Counted from the first letter of the stretch, positions 54,759-64,000 are shown. The stretch is DNA of 64,000 nucleotides from an uncultured Lachnospiraceae bacterium (GCA_934320895.1 CAKRFY010000005.1:1-64000), one strand, 5' to 3'. The notes: generated by a model from the sequence alone, not told the origin. A program made the numbers and translations.

Positions 54759-55487
54759 ATGTTAAAAGGAAAGACAGTCATTGTTACAGGAGCTGCTAAG
54801 GGTATCGGTAAGGCTATTGCAGTTGCTTTTGCTAAGGAGGGCTGCAATATAGTTTTAAACTATCATAGCAGTGTATCTGATGAGACTATTAAGGAAATTG
54901 AGGACTGTGGTGTTAAGTGTATGCCTGTTCAGGGTGATGTGAGTGATTTTGATTTTGCAAAAAATCTTGTCAAGGATGTCAAGAAGGAATTGGGTTCTAT
55001 TGATGTACTTGTTAATAATGCGGGTATTACAAAAGATATGCTTCTTATGAGAATGTCTGAGGAAGAGTTTGATTCTGTTATAAATACAAATCTTAAAGGC
55101 TCTTTTAATATGATACGTCATGTAAGCAATGTTATGCTCAAGCAAAGAAGTGGTGCGATCATAAATATGTCATCTGTTTCAGGTGTTGCCGGCAATATAG
55201 GTCAGGCAAACTATGCTGCTTCAAAAGCTGGTGTTATCGGTCTTACTAAAGCAACAGCAAAGGAACTTGCTAAAAGAGGTGTTACATGTAATGCTATAGC
55301 ACCTGGATTTATTGAAACAGATATGACAGCAGTTTTAGCTGATGAGACAAAAGAAGCAATCCTTAATTCAATTCCGCTTGGCAAGGCAGGAAGTCCCGAA
55401 GATGTTGCGAGTGCAGCAGTATTTTTAGCAAAGAATAACTACATTACCGGACAGGTCTTAAATGTGGATGGCGGTATGGTAATGTAG
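54759..55487 (+). CDS. fabG: 3-oxoacyl-ACP reductase
   Basis: FabG reduces 3-ketoacyl-ACP with NADPH. The 242-residue short-chain dehydrogenase has TGAAKGIGKAIA for cofactor binding, NNAGITKDM, the catalytic Ser in INMSSVSG and YAASK. The ATG at 54759 follows AATGAGG; an upstream in-frame ATG at 54747 lies in front of that site. It starts 18 bases after fabD. Confidence 0.96.
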   Translation: MLKGKTVIVTGAAKGIGKAIAVAFAKEGCNIVLNYHSSVSDETIKEIEDCGVKCMPVQGDVSDFDFAKNLVKDVKKELGSIDVLVNNAGITKDMLLMRMSEEEFDSVINTNLKGSFNMIRHVSNVMLKQRSGAIINMSSVSGVAGNIGQANYAASKAGVIGLTKATAKELAKRGVTCNAIAPGFIETDMTAVLADETKEAILNSIPLGKAGSPEDVASAAVFLAKNNYITGQVLNVDGGMVM

Positions 55488-55589
55488 CATTGTATTTTAC
55501 AATATTGTAAAAATGGTGCAGGGATTATATTAGGACAGATTAAATAGAAGATATAGAAATCAGCAGTAAGCTGTAGAAACGGGGGAATT

Positions 55590-56831
55590 ATGTCAAGAAG
55601 ATGTGTGATAACTGGAATGGGCGTTGTTAGTCCTATTGGAAGTACAGTGGATAGTATGTGGGAAAATGCCAAAAACGGTGTATGTGGTATCGATAATATT
55701 ACACAGTTTGATACTACAGATTTTAAGGTTAAAGTAGCTGGCGAAGTAAAGGGATTTAACCCGGAAGACTATATGACTAAAAAAGATATAAAGAGAAATG
55801 ATCCTTTTGCAATCTATGCTATGGGTGCAGCTGTTCAGGCTATGGACGACAGCAAGATCAACATGGAAGAAGAAGACGCTTCAAGAGTCGGAGTTATATT
55901 TGGTTCAGGAGTAGGCGGACTTGGAACTATGCAGGAACAGGTTACTAGAATGAGAGAAAAAGGACCATCAAGAGTTTCTCCTATGTTTATTCCGATGACA
56001 ATAGGAAACATGGCGGCAGGAAATATTGCCATCAGATTTGGCGCAAAGGGTATAAATGAAGATATAGTTACTGCATGTGCAACGGCTACAAGCAGTATCG
56101 GTGCAGCTTTTAGAAACATTATTCACGGATATGCAGATGTTATAATAACAGGTGGTGCTGAGGCAGGGCTTTGTGAGATAGGTATCGCAGGATTTACAAA
56201 TCTTACTGCTCTTTCAACAAATCCTGATCCAAAAGATGCATGCAAGCCTTTTGACAAGGAAAGAGATGGATTTGTTCTTGGCAATGGCGCAGGAGCACTC
56301 GTTGTTGAGGAACTGGAGCATGCGCTTGCAAGAAATGCAACAATCTATGGAGAAATTGTGGGATATGGCGCAACAAGTGATGCATATCATATAACACTTC
56401 CTGAAAAGAGTGGAGCAGGTGCTGCAAAGGCAATGGAAATCGCAATGGATGAAGCTGGTATAAAGCCTGAGCAGGTATCATATATCAATGCACATGGAAC
56501 AAGCACACCGGCAAATGATTCAACAGAGACAAATGCTATTAAACTTGCATTTGGCGATGCTGCAAAGAACGTTGCAATAAGTTCAACAAAATCAATGACA
56601 GGACATTTACTTGGAGCAGCAGGAGCAGTTGAGGCAGTTATGTGTGTTAAGGCATTACAGGAGGATATACTTCCACCTACTATAAATTATAAAACACCTG
56701 ATGAGGAATGTGACCTTGATTATATTCCAAATGAGGCAAGAAAGGTTGAAAAAGCTGAATATGCATTGTCAAATTCACTTGGATTTGGTGGACATAATGC
56801 AGTGCTTTGTTTTAAAAAGTGGGGGGAATAG
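55590..56831 (+). CDS. fabF: Beta-ketoacyl-ACP synthase II
   Basis: FabF elongates acyl-ACP with malonyl-ACP. The 413-residue protein has the Cys-His-His triad: Cys163 in TACATATSSIG, His in NAHGTSTPAND and His in GHLLGAAGAVE. GGGGGAATT precedes the ATG. accB begins 5 bases after its stop. Confidence 0.97.
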   Translation: MSRRCVITGMGVVSPIGSTVDSMWENAKNGVCGIDNITQFDTTDFKVKVAGEVKGFNPEDYMTKKDIKRNDPFAIYAMGAAVQAMDDSKINMEEEDASRVGVIFGSGVGGLGTMQEQVTRMREKGPSRVSPMFIPMTIGNMAAGNIAIRFGAKGINEDIVTACATATSSIGAAFRNIIHGYADVIITGGAEAGLCEIGIAGFTNLTALSTNPDPKDACKPFDKERDGFVLGNGAGALVVEELEHALARNATIYGEIVGYGATSDAYHITLPEKSGAGAAKAMEIAMDEAGIKPEQVSYINAHGTSTPANDSTETNAIKLAFGDAAKNVAISSTKSMTGHLLGAAGAVEAVMCVKALQEDILPPTINYKTPDEECDLDYIPNEARKVEKAEYALSNSLGFGGHNAVLCFKKWGE

Positions 56832-56835
56832 TTTT

Positions 56836-57342
56836 ATGAAATTTGATGAGGTTAAGGAACTTATCGCTATTTTTGAAAAAAGTGATATGGGTGAAATGGA
56901 GATAAAACTTGACGGCGACAGTGTACATCTTGGAAGAAATGCTTCATTTTCAGTAGGAAGCAGTGAAACTGAAAATGTGAAAACTGTTATAACAACAGGT
57001 GCAAAGCCGGAAAATGTGTCAGCAACTAAAAACAGTGGTGCAGCTTTTGAAGAGACAAAAGGTATTCAGTCTTCAGAAAAAGAAATTGAAAGCACTGATA
57101 CAGAAGATACAAAGACAGTGACGGCGCCTATTGTCGGAACATATTACCAGAGTCAGGCACCTGATAAGCCGCCTTTTGTAAAGGTTGGAGATACAGTTGC
57201 AAAAGGTGATGTTGTTTGTATCATCGAAGCCATGAAATTTATGAATGAAGTTGTAAGTGAAGTAAGTGGAAAAATTGTAGAAGTTCTTGTTGAGGATGGA
57301 GAGTTTGTAGAGTTTGGACAACCGCTTTTCAGAGTTCAATAA
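56836..57342 (+). CDS. accB: Biotin carboxyl carrier protein of acetyl-CoA carboxylase
   Basis: The 168-residue protein has an N-terminal helical segment, a Ser/Thr/Glu-rich linker and a C-terminal biotinyl domain with Lys134 in EAMKFMNEV as the biotin site. It carries carboxybiotin between AccC and AccDA. The ATG at 56836 is tightly coupled to fabF. A longer frame from 56701 lies within fabF and is not supported. Confidence 0.96.
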   Translation: MKFDEVKELIAIFEKSDMGEMEIKLDGDSVHLGRNASFSVGSSETENVKTVITTGAKPENVSATKNSGAAFEETKGIQSSEKEIESTDTEDTKTVTAPIVGTYYQSQAPDKPPFVKVGDTVAKGDVVCIIEAMKFMNEVVSEVSGKIVEVLVEDGEFVEFGQPLFRVQ

Positions 57343-57375
57343 AACATAGATCTTGTGTAAGAATGGAGAAATATT

Positions 57376-57801
57376 ATGTCAATGGATATTAAAGAAATAA
57401 TGAGTATAATCCCTCACAGGCAACCTTTTCTTCTTATCGACAGGGTGGAAGAGATTGTCGAAGGGGAGTCGGTTACAGCCATAAAAAATGTTACATATAA
57501 TGAGCCGTTTTTTGCCGGACATTTCCCAAGTGAACCTGTAATGCCGGGAGTACTTATTGTTGAGGCAATGGCACAGGCAGGAGCAGTTGCGATATTGTCT
57601 ATGGATGAGTTTAAAGGAAAGACAGCGTACTTTGGTGGAATAAACAAAGCTAAATTTAAGAAGAAAGTTGTTCCTGGGGATACACTACGTCTTGAAGTTA
57701 AGATTGAAAAGCTTAAGAAGAATGCTGGTATCGGACAGGGTACAGCTTATGTAGGTGACAAGGTTGCAGCACAGGCAGAACTTGTATTTATGATTGGTTA
57801 G
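57376..57801 (+). CDS. fabZ: 3-hydroxyacyl-ACP dehydratase
   Basis: FabZ dehydrates 3-hydroxyacyl-ACP to trans-2-enoyl-ACP. The 141-residue hotdog-fold protein has the active-site His in [14 protein letters not shown] and the Glu region [15 protein letters not shown]. Its product would need an enoyl reductase, which this operon lacks. Confidence 0.96.
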   Translation: MSMDIKEIMSIIPHRQPFLLIDRVEEIVEGESVTAIKNVTYNEPFFAGHFPSEPVMPGVLIVEAMAQAGAVAILSMDEFKGKTAYFGGINKAKFKKKVVPGDTLRLEVKIEKLKKNAGIGQGTAYVGDKVAAQAELVFMIG

Positions 57802-57814
57802 AGGTGAAAACTTT

Positions 57815-59167
57815 ATGTTTGACAAAATTTTGATTGCAAATCGTGGAGAGATTGCAGTAAGGATCATCAGGGCATGTCGTGAGATGGGAATAAAAACTGT
57901 GGCTGTATTTTCAGAGCCTGACAGAGAGGCGCTTCATACACAGCTTGCTGATGAGGCGGTTTGTATAGGTTCGGCAAAAGTCGGTGATAGTTATCTTGAC
58001 ATGAATAACATAATCAGTGCAGCAGTTGAAAAAAAGGCACAGGCAATACATCCGGGATTTGGATTTTTGTCGGAAAACAGTATGTTTGCCGGAGTATGTA
58101 AGGATTGTAATATCAAATTTATCGGACCAGAAGGTTCAGTGATAGATGCACTTGGAAATAAGGCAAACGCAAGAAAAATGATGATAAATGCAGGGGTACC
58201 GGTTATTCCGGGAAGTGACGGAGTACTTGCTGATGTTGAGCAGGCTTATGAGATGGCAGATAAACTTGGTTATCCTGTCATTGTGAAAGCATCTGCCGGA
58301 GGTGGTGGAAAAGGAATAAGGATCGTCAGGAAAAAAGAGGATTTAAAAGAAGCCTTTTTGTCAGCTCAAAGTGAGACAAAGGCGGCTTTTGGAGATGACT
58401 CTATGTACATGGAAAAACTTATCGAGGGTGCAAGACATGTGGAGGTACAGATACTTGGAGACAGTTTTGGAAATGTGATACATCTTGGAGAGAGAGATTG
58501 TTCGTTACAGAGAAAGAATCAGAAAGTTCTTGAGGAAACACCTTGTGAGGTTTTATCAGAGAGTACGAGAGCAAAAATCTGTGAGTCTGCCGTAAAGGCA
58601 GCTAAAGCGGCAGGATATGAGAATGCTGGAACTATTGAATTTTTATATGATGAGGAATCTGATAAATATTATTTTATGGAGATGAATACAAGAGTTCAGG
58701 TAGAGCATCCGATAACAGAGATGGTAACAGGTGTTGATATAGTAAAAGAGCAGATAAGGATAGCTGCCGGAGAGAAGTTATCATATACACAGGATGATAT
58801 AAAGATAAGTGGTCATGCGATAGAGTGCAGGATAAATGCGGAAGATCCGTCAAGAAACTTTGCCCCTTGTCCGGGAACTATTGAGTATCTTCTAATGCCT
58901 GCAGGGGGACTTGGTCTTAGAGTTGACAGTGCGATATATCAGGGATATGAGATACCGCCATACTATGATTCTATGCTTGCAAAAGTTATCGTTCATGGTA
59001 AGAACAGGGACGAGGCGATAGCAAAAATGAAAAGGGCATTGTATGAATTTATAATAGAAGGTGTAGATACTAATTTAGAATATCAGAACAAGATTCTTAA
59101 TAATAAGCAGTTTGAAAAATGTCAGTATAATACGTCGTTTTTAGAGTCAGATGTTGGAGTGAAGTAG
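57815..59167 (+). CDS. accC: Acetyl-CoA carboxylase biotin carboxylase subunit
   Basis: AccC carboxylates biotin on AccB with ATP and bicarbonate. The 450-residue ATP-grasp protein shows IANRGEIAVRIIRACRE, the glycine-rich ASAGGGGKGIR, HLGERDCSLQRKNQK and EMNTRVQVEHPITEMVTG. The ATG at 57815 follows AGAGGTGAAAAC. Confidence 0.97.
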   Translation: MFDKILIANRGEIAVRIIRACREMGIKTVAVFSEPDREALHTQLADEAVCIGSAKVGDSYLDMNNIISAAVEKKAQAIHPGFGFLSENSMFAGVCKDCNIKFIGPEGSVIDALGNKANARKMMINAGVPVIPGSDGVLADVEQAYEMADKLGYPVIVKASAGGGGKGIRIVRKKEDLKEAFLSAQSETKAAFGDDSMYMEKLIEGARHVEVQILGDSFGNVIHLGERDCSLQRKNQKVLEETPCEVLSESTRAKICESAVKAAKAAGYENAGTIEFLYDEESDKYYFMEMNTRVQVEHPITEMVTGVDIVKEQIRIAAGEKLSYTQDDIKISGHAIECRINAEDPSRNFAPCPGTIEYLLMPAGGLGLRVDSAIYQGYEIPPYYDSMLAKVIVHGKNRDEAIAKMKRALYEFIIEGVDTNLEYQNKILNNKQFEKCQYNTSFLESDVGVK

Positions 59168-59170
59168 GCT

Positions 59171-60034
59171 ATGAATATTTTCAAGAAAAAAAGTTATTTT
59201 TCAGTAAATGGTACAGAAGAAAAGAAAAAAACTGAAAAAAATAAAAAAAGTCAGGAACCATCGATTCCGGATGGTATGTGGATAAAGTGCAACACTTGTA
59301 AAAATATAATATACAAAAAGGAAGTCACAGAATTTAAACTTTGTCCAAACTGTGGGGCACATTTCAGAATGAATCCTGCTGAGAGGATAAAGATAATATG
59401 TGATGAGGGCAGTTTCAAAGAACTTGACGCAGATATGTCAACAAAAAATCCTATGAATTATCCTGATTATGACAAGGTGATAAAAAAAGCAAAGGCTAAG
59501 TCAGGAATAAATGAGGGAGTTGTGACAGGTGAATGTACGATAGGCGGCTTTCAAACTGTGATAGCTATCATGGACAGCCACTTTATGATGGGAAGTATGG
59601 GTTCAGTTGTCGGTGAAAAGATAACAAGAGCGATAGAATATTCGACAGAAAAGAAACTTCCTATTATAATATTTACAACATCAGGCGGTGCAAGGATGCA
59701 GGAGGGAATAGTTTCTCTCATGCAGATGGCAAAAACTGCGGAAGCTGTTGGAAGACATGATGAAGCTGGTCTTTTATATGTTACAGTTTTGACTGACCCA
59801 ACAACAGGTGGAGTAACAGCAAGTTTTGCAATGCTTGGAGATATCATTCTTGCTGAGCCAAAGGCACTTATAGGATTTGCGGGACAGCGAGTTATTCAGG
59901 GAACAATTCATCAGAAACTACCAGAGGGATTTCAGCGTGCAGAATTTCAGCTGGAACATGGATTTGTAGACAGGATAGTCAACAGGGAAGATATGAGAGA
60001 TGAACTTATCTCTATATTAAAATTGCACTGCTAG
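59171..60034 (+). CDS. accD: Acetyl-CoA carboxylase carboxyltransferase subunit beta
   Basis: AccD is half of the carboxyltransferase that moves CO2 from biotin to acetyl-CoA. The 287-residue protein has the four-Cys zinc finger CNTCKN...[10 protein letters not shown] near residue 37-60 and the crotonase-like [12 protein letters not shown] and [16 protein letters not shown]. It starts 3 bases after accC. A palindromic element, not a gene, separates it from its partner accA. Confidence 0.96.
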   Translation: MNIFKKKSYFSVNGTEEKKKTEKNKKSQEPSIPDGMWIKCNTCKNIIYKKEVTEFKLCPNCGAHFRMNPAERIKIICDEGSFKELDADMSTKNPMNYPDYDKVIKKAKAKSGINEGVVTGECTIGGFQTVIAIMDSHFMMGSMGSVVGEKITRAIEYSTEKKLPIIIFTTSGGARMQEGIVSLMQMAKTAEAVGRHDEAGLLYVTVLTDPTTGGVTASFAMLGDIILAEPKALIGFAGQRVIQGTIHQKLPEGFQRAEFQLEHGFVDRIVNREDMRDELISILKLHC

Positions 60035-60066
60035 TACAACGAAAAATTAATTATTCGTTGTACTAG
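60031..60066. repeat. Inverted repeat at the accD end
   Basis: CTAGTACAACGAA (60031-60043) pairs perfectly with TTCGTTGTACTAG (60054-60066). It has no T run and shares its last bases with the left end of the miniature element. It may be a hairpin end of the element or an mRNA 3' stabiliser for the accBCD part. Confidence 0.6.
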
Positions 60067-60226
60067 TGTACTGTATCATTGACATTTCACAAAATAACTT
60101 GTATAAATTTCCATCTGCTGCGTTGTCATCAATCGCCGTAGCCCGCTACGGCTCATTCTTCCGTCTTGCAGACTGAAAATTTACCCTGCGTTATTTAGCT
60201 GAAAGTCAGTGATACAGTACACTAGT
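60062..60226 (+). repeat. Palindromic miniature element, copy B (complete)
   Basis: The 165-bp element is bounded by 17-bp perfect inverted repeats, ACTAGTGTACTGTATCA (60062-60078) and its complement (60210-60226), and the complementarity continues with mismatches to the centre over about 58 bp per arm. The middle holds GCCGTAGC/GCTACGGC. It matches 17552-17680. No open frame of note. It looks like a MITE-type non-autonomous element inserted between accD and accA. Confidence 0.8.
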
Positions 60227-60273
60227 TTTGCAATCATCTATAGTGATTTTATATTAAGAAAGGAAGTGCCGGT

Positions 60274-61071
60274 GTGAATAATGCAATGAAATCCGTAAGG
60301 ATTGCAAGAAAGATAGACAGACCTAATACAAGAGAGTTTATCGATAAATTGTTTGAAAATTTTATGGAAATGCATGGTGACAGGCTGTTTGCCGATGATG
60401 GTGCGATAGTCGGAGGAATTGCTTCTTTCGAGGGGATACCCGTTACCGTTATTGGAATACAGAAAGGTCACACACTTGATGAAAATGTGGAATGTAATTT
60501 TGGAAGTCCAAATCCAGAAGGTTACAGGAAGGCACTTAGGCTTATGAAGCAGGCTGAAAAATTTCACAGACCTGTTATCACACTTGTAAATACAGCCGGA
60601 GCTTTCTGCGGTATAGGGGCTGAAGAACGCGGCCAGGGAGAGGCAATCGCAAGAAATATAATGGAAATGTCAAGGCTTAAGACACCCATAATATCAATAT
60701 TTACAGGTGAAGGTGGAAGTGGTGGAGCATTGGCACTGGCAGTCGCAGATGAAGTGTGGATGCTTGAGCATAGTCTTTATTCGGTACTCTCACCAGAAGG
60801 CTTTGCAAGTATCCTTTGGAGAGATTCGACAAGAGTTGAAGAAGCAGCAGAACTTATGAAGATGACATCAAATGAGCTTTTAAAAAACAATGTATCGGAC
60901 AGAACTTTTTCAGAACACAAGGACGGAATAGAAAATAACTTAAATTACACAGCAGACCAGATAAGGGAAGCACTTAGAAAAAAAATTCCTGAACTTATGA
61001 AAAAAGATATAAAGACATTACTTGATTGCAGATATGAGAGATTTAGGAAATTTGGAGAATTTGCAGAGTAG
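60274..61071 (+). CDS. accA: Acetyl-CoA carboxylase carboxyltransferase subunit alpha
   Basis: AccA pairs with AccD to carboxylate acetyl-CoA. The 265-residue protein has [37 protein letters not shown] and [20 protein letters not shown], and is complete though shorter than the E. coli enzyme at the N terminus, as usual in Firmicutes. I chose GTG 60274 behind AAAGGAAG; an ATG at 60286 is a possible alternative. Confidence 0.95.
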   Translation: MNNAMKSVRIARKIDRPNTREFIDKLFENFMEMHGDRLFADDGAIVGGIASFEGIPVTVIGIQKGHTLDENVECNFGSPNPEGYRKALRLMKQAEKFHRPVITLVNTAGAFCGIGAEERGQGEAIARNIMEMSRLKTPIISIFTGEGGSGGALALAVADEVWMLEHSLYSVLSPEGFASILWRDSTRVEEAAELMKMTSNELLKNNVSDRTFSEHKDGIENNLNYTADQIREALRKKIPELMKKDIKTLLDCRYERFRKFGEFAE

Positions 61072-61080
61072 TGAAAATAG

Positions 61081-61120
61081 AAAGGTTTCAAAAAATTTAT
61101 AATTTTTTGGAACCTTTTGT
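61081..61120 (+). terminator. Terminator of the fab/acc operon
   Basis: AAAGGTTTCAAAAAATT (61081-61097) pairs with AATTTTTTGGAACCTTTT (61101-61118) with one bulge, ending in TTTTG. Confidence 0.85.
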
Positions 61121-61211
61121 CATTTTAAAGTATCATTATAAATAGAGGGGGCAAAGTGGGAGGTTTGGAAAAAGATAAAGATGTACATCGAAAATGGAAA
61201 GGTAACTGTAT

Positions 61212-61688
61212 ATGGATACGAAAAAATTTTGTGAATGTGTTGATAAGTATAAAGATGCTTTATATTTTATGGCACTTGGAATACTAAAGAATGAGGCTGA
61301 TGCAGAAGATGCCGTAAGTAGTGCAATTTTAAAAGCATATGAAAATAAGGATCAGATTCGTATTTTTCACAAGGTGAAACCGTGGATGCTTATAATTACA
61401 AAGAATGAGGCATTGAAGATACTGAAAAAAAGATTATATCTTCCAGGTGATGAAAATGTGGAAGCTTTGGCAGAATCAATTGAACCGCACTATGATGAGA
61501 TGTGGGATGTTGTCCAACAGATAAAAGAGACGTATCGTCTTGTAATAATTTTATACTATTATGATGGTTTATCAGTAAGGGATATATCTGAGGTGCTTGA
61601 TATTCCTATAGGTACTGTAAAGTCGAGGTTGAACAGAGGAAAAGCTAAATTAAAAGAAGCTTTGGAAAGGGGAAAAATAAATGACTAA
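61212..61688 (+). CDS. ECF-type RNA polymerase sigma factor
   Basis: The 158-residue protein has sigma region 2 (YFMALGILKNEADAEDAVSSAILKAYEN) and region 4 (TYRLVIILYYYDGLSVRDISEVLDIPIGTVKSRLNRGKAKL). It overlaps the following membrane protein gene by 8 bases, the usual sigma/anti-sigma layout. The signal sensed and the regulon are unknown. GGAAAGG precedes the ATG. Confidence 0.92.
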   Translation: MDTKKFCECVDKYKDALYFMALGILKNEADAEDAVSSAILKAYENKDQIRIFHKVKPWMLIITKNEALKILKKRLYLPGDENVEALAESIEPHYDEMWDVVQQIKETYRLVIILYYYDGLSVRDISEVLDIPIGTVKSRLNRGKAKLKEALERGKIND

Positions 61689-62766
61689 GTTTGATAGAAA
61701 AATTAGAAAATTATCAAAAGGTTACAAGATACCTGATACATATTATGACAAAGTAGATGAAATAATAGACAAAATTAGTGAAGATAATGTCGAACCGCCG
61801 AAAAACAAAGTGTTTGCAAAGGCTGCCGTTGTCATGGCAACGATATTTATTGTATTAACAGGCTATCTCTTTGCTTCCGGAACAAAAAAAGCAGAGGCAA
61901 GTTTATGGAGTTCTTTTAGGCAGACAATTATGGACTTTTTCGGAGTCAGTGGAGAAGATTCGGCAAAAATGGGAATTGACAGTAAAAAGGAAGATGCGGT
62001 AAGTAAGCCTGATCTTATGATGGAATTACAGGAAGTGGTTATGGATACACAGAATATATACGCCGTAGTAAAGATAACAGCCCCGTCAACAATAGAATTT
62101 GACAGTAAGATGTCATTTGACTATTTTGGATTCTGTGAGGGAACAAACTACAATGTATCAAATGTTGTCGGCGGAGCGAGATCGTGCGAGGTATTTGAAC
62201 TCTCGAAAGAAAGACCTAATATTGCAACTTTTGTTGTGAATATTGTTACAGACAAGCAGATAAAAGAGGGCAAGGATGTAACAGTGTTCTTTAAAGACCT
62301 GATAAAAGATCCTAGAGAAGCTGAGCCTGATGTGCTTGTATCTGGATTGTGGAGTCTTTCATTTAAAGCCTCTTACACAAAGTCGGAAGAAATAAATATT
62401 AATGGGAAAAAAGATACAAAATTTACGCTCTTGAAGAAAAGAAAAAAAGTTACCATAAAAAAATTAAAACTTATGCCATTGGGAATGTCGATGGTAGTTG
62501 ATGTTACAGTGATACCTGCGGATATATTAAATACATCAGATACCAGAATAACGGTAAGACTAAAAATGCTCGATGGAAGCAAGCCTGCTGTCCAGAGTCG
62601 TGATGATGAGCCTACATTGTCAACATCAGGCTCTATAGCAAATTATGACAAAAAGGGAAAGTCATATCAGAAACACGTTTATCAATTTGATAAGGCTGTT
62701 GATATCAGTAAGATAACAGGCGTCTATGTGCAGGACTGCTATATACCGGTGAAAGATTATGATTGA
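61681..62766 (+). CDS. DUF4179-like membrane protein, probable anti-sigma factor
   Basis: The 361-residue protein has a short cytosolic N terminus (about 1-43), one membrane helix (about 44-66, AAVVMATIFIVLTGYLFASG) and a large extracytoplasmic beta-rich domain. DUF4179 proteins are typically encoded with ECF sigma factors and are thought to hold them at the membrane. The overlap with the sigma gene supports that role. The ligand domain gives no clue to the signal. Confidence 0.8.
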   Translation: MTKFDRKIRKLSKGYKIPDTYYDKVDEIIDKISEDNVEPPKNKVFAKAAVVMATIFIVLTGYLFASGTKKAEASLWSSFRQTIMDFFGVSGEDSAKMGIDSKKEDAVSKPDLMMELQEVVMDTQNIYAVVKITAPSTIEFDSKMSFDYFGFCEGTNYNVSNVVGGARSCEVFELSKERPNIATFVVNIVTDKQIKEGKDVTVFFKDLIKDPREAEPDVLVSGLWSLSFKASYTKSEEININGKKDTKFTLLKKRKKVTIKKLKLMPLGMSMVVDVTVIPADILNTSDTRITVRLKMLDGSKPAVQSRDDEPTLSTSGSIANYDKKGKSYQKHVYQFDKAVDISKITGVYVQDCYIPVKDYD

Positions 62767-62833
62767 TGTAAAACTAAAACATCATATCATTCTAATAAAT
62801 TTAATTAAAAAATAAGGAAAGGTGGAAAAAACT

Positions 62834-63430
62834 ATGGTGAGACTTATGAAGAAAAGTAAAGTTAAAGCGTGGATATTAAGTTTTGCATTATGTACTGCAT
62901 CAGTAGAAGGAAATAATGTAACGGTCAGTGCAGAAACAGAGGATTTTACAAAAAATAAGGGGGGAGTGTATATGAGGAGGATAAAAAAATATATCTGTCT
63001 TATACTTTTAGTTTCAATGTTTACGGTGCTCTTTGCTCCATGTCAGAAAAACGGTGTTGTAAGTGAAGCAAAAGTTAAGACTTACACCATAAAAGTTCCG
63101 GCAGGTTATAAATTAAAACTGCCTAAATTCTGGAAAAATAACTATGTGTTGGATGATATTAAGGATAAAGATGTTAGATATACAAATTTTTATGCAAAGA
63201 AGTGTCACAAACAGAATGGCGAGGGCTTTTTAGTTTCCGTAGCATCTTTTAAAGACAAGAGTTATACCGAGATGCCGTCATATGATGTTATCAAAAAGAG
63301 AAACGGCATAACCTATGTCGCACTATATCCTACAGATGTACAGTATATGGGGACAACAAAAGCAGCCGCTAAACAGTATCAGAAAATGGAAATGTATGTT
63401 TATATGGTCGCAATGTCACTTTATTTCTGA
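62834..63430 (+). CDS. Secreted protein of unknown function with two stacked signal sequences
   Basis: Two starts are plausible. ATG 62834, after AAAGGTGG, gives a first signal peptide (MVRLMKKSKVKAWILSFALC...) ending near VSAETED. An in-frame ATG at 62972 after AAGGGGGGAG gives a second basic-hydrophobic signal with FAPC as possible lipobox and a 152-residue product. The mature part (from about KVKTYTIKVPAGYKLKLP) is a small basic domain I do not recognise. The first segment may be the remnant of another secreted gene fused by deletion, or a leader ORF. It follows the sigma/DUF4179 pair and may belong to its regulon. Confidence 0.65.
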   Translation: MVRLMKKSKVKAWILSFALCTASVEGNNVTVSAETEDFTKNKGGVYMRRIKKYICLILLVSMFTVLFAPCQKNGVVSEAKVKTYTIKVPAGYKLKLPKFWKNNYVLDDIKDKDVRYTNFYAKKCHKQNGEGFLVSVASFKDKSYTEMPSYDVIKKRNGITYVALYPTDVQYMGTTKAAAKQYQKMEMYVYMVAMSLYF

Positions 63431-63489
63431 TATGATAAGATAAAAGTCATAAGGATGAATGACTGAAAAAATCCAGGGAGGGAAGAAGT

Positions 63490-64000
63490 ATGGAAATGAA
63501 ATCTGACAAATTGCATAAATGCCTGAAACACACTTTTATACTGCTGGTTATTATAGTTTTCGCATATTTTTTATTGGGTGAATTATTTCTTCCCTCAGAC
63601 AATGAGATAAATAATATAAATATATGCAGCGAGTATAAAGGTCAATGGGAGCATATAACTGCCGATGGAAAGAAAGAGAAGATAAATATTCCCGGAAAAT
63701 GCAGGGCTGCAAGAAATGAGACTGTGGTGTTTCAGACGACACTTCCCAAAAAGATAGACGGCATACAGTATCTCTGTTTTAGAAGTGCAAAACAGGATAT
63801 GAACTTTTATATTGATGGAATTAAGAGGCTTCAATATTCGACAAGAGATAAAAGGGCATTTGGAAAACTCAGTCCGGCGGCATATATTTTTCTTAAAGTA
63901 AAGGAAAGTGATGCCGATAAGACGCTTAGGATCGAGACAAGAACTGATTCAGCTTATTCAGGAATAATGTATAGGGTTTATTATGGAAACCAGCTTGGAA
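63490..64000 (+). CDS. Membrane signalling protein, N-terminal part (window edge)
   Basis: The frame is open from ATG 63490 (after GGGAGGGAAGAAGT) to the window end, 170 codons. It has an N-terminal membrane helix (HTFILLVIIVFAYFLLGELF) and a beta-rich extracytoplasmic domain with FYIDGIKRLQYSTRDK and AFGKLSPAAYIFLKV. This resembles the N-terminal galactose-binding-like sensor domain of Lachnospiraceae GGDEF or 7TM signalling proteins. The output domain lies beyond the window, so the final function is open. Confidence 0.7.
   Translation, partial: MEMKSDKLHKCLKHTFILLVIIVFAYFLLGELFLPSDNEINNINICSEYKGQWEHITADGKKEKINIPGKCRAARNETVVFQTTLPKKIDGIQYLCFRSAKQDMNFYIDGIKRLQYSTRDKRAFGKLSPAAYIFLKVKESDADKTLRIETRTDSAYSGIMYRVYYGNQLG

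Overview
The window reads as a low-GC, Gram-positive anaerobe of the Clostridia, most like a Lachnospiraceae gut or rumen bacterium. The evidence is AT-rich DNA, strong GGAGG-type ribosome binding sites, an mbl-flagellar rod gene block, a spmA gene, a clostridial fab/acc operon, a T-box on aspS and a ZTP-riboswitch purine locus. Most genes are ordinary housekeeping; no rRNA, tRNA, prophage or CRISPR array was seen. The assignment is inference from gene content, not a phylogeny.

Layout. 0-5 kb: a magnesium channel gene (mgtE) broken by an internal deletion, with a leader and terminator upstream; then a LysR regulator and metE with a palindromic Met-box between them. 5-10.4 kb: a TetR regulator divergent from a small ORF, an RND/MMPL exporter and a heptad-repeat secreted protein. 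10.5-12.8 kb: an AAA-ATPase/PD-(D/E)XK protein and a GNAT acetyltransferase. 12.8-15.5 kb: an insertion-sequence end, a T-box that I read as Asn-specific, a 200-bp nested palindrome and a nondiscriminating-type aspS. 15.6-18.7 kb: a GH51 arabinofuranosidase, a small cysteine-rich protein and an unusual ArsR-type regulator. 19-25 kb: a Tp47-domain secreted protein, ApbE flavin transferase, a protein with four FMN-binding domains, a one-domain FMN protein and a NapH-like iron-sulphur membrane protein, which together look like a flavin-based electron-export module.

25-33 kb: spmA, a SEDS cell-wall polymerase, a split purH replacement (stand-alone AICAR transformylase plus PurO-like IMP cyclohydrolase), a TPR protein with a patatin, class II aldolase and a DUF1700 protein. 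33-43 kb: tgt-yajC, a PHP phosphatase, a TIGR04086 membrane protein, a polysaccharide deacetylase, fused secDF, prmA and recJ. 42.7-51.6 kb: two uncharacterised genes, mbl, flgF/flgG/rod-binding genes, recD2, comF, a YvyF-like protein, cheX and cheY. 51.8-61 kb: the fatty-acid synthesis operon from a FabT-like MarR regulator to accA, with no enoyl-ACP reductase. 61.2-64 kb: an ECF sigma factor with a DUF4179 partner, a protein with two stacked signal sequences and a membrane signalling protein cut by the window edge.

Beyond the genes there are three kinds of dispersed sequence: a palindromic miniature element at 17.6 and 60.1 kb, a hairpin-plus-Shine-Dalgarno leader just upstream of four unrelated genes (21.9, 28.7, 32.6 and 35.6 kb), and IS200/IS605-like right ends. 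The leader family and the flavin module are the most promising leads.
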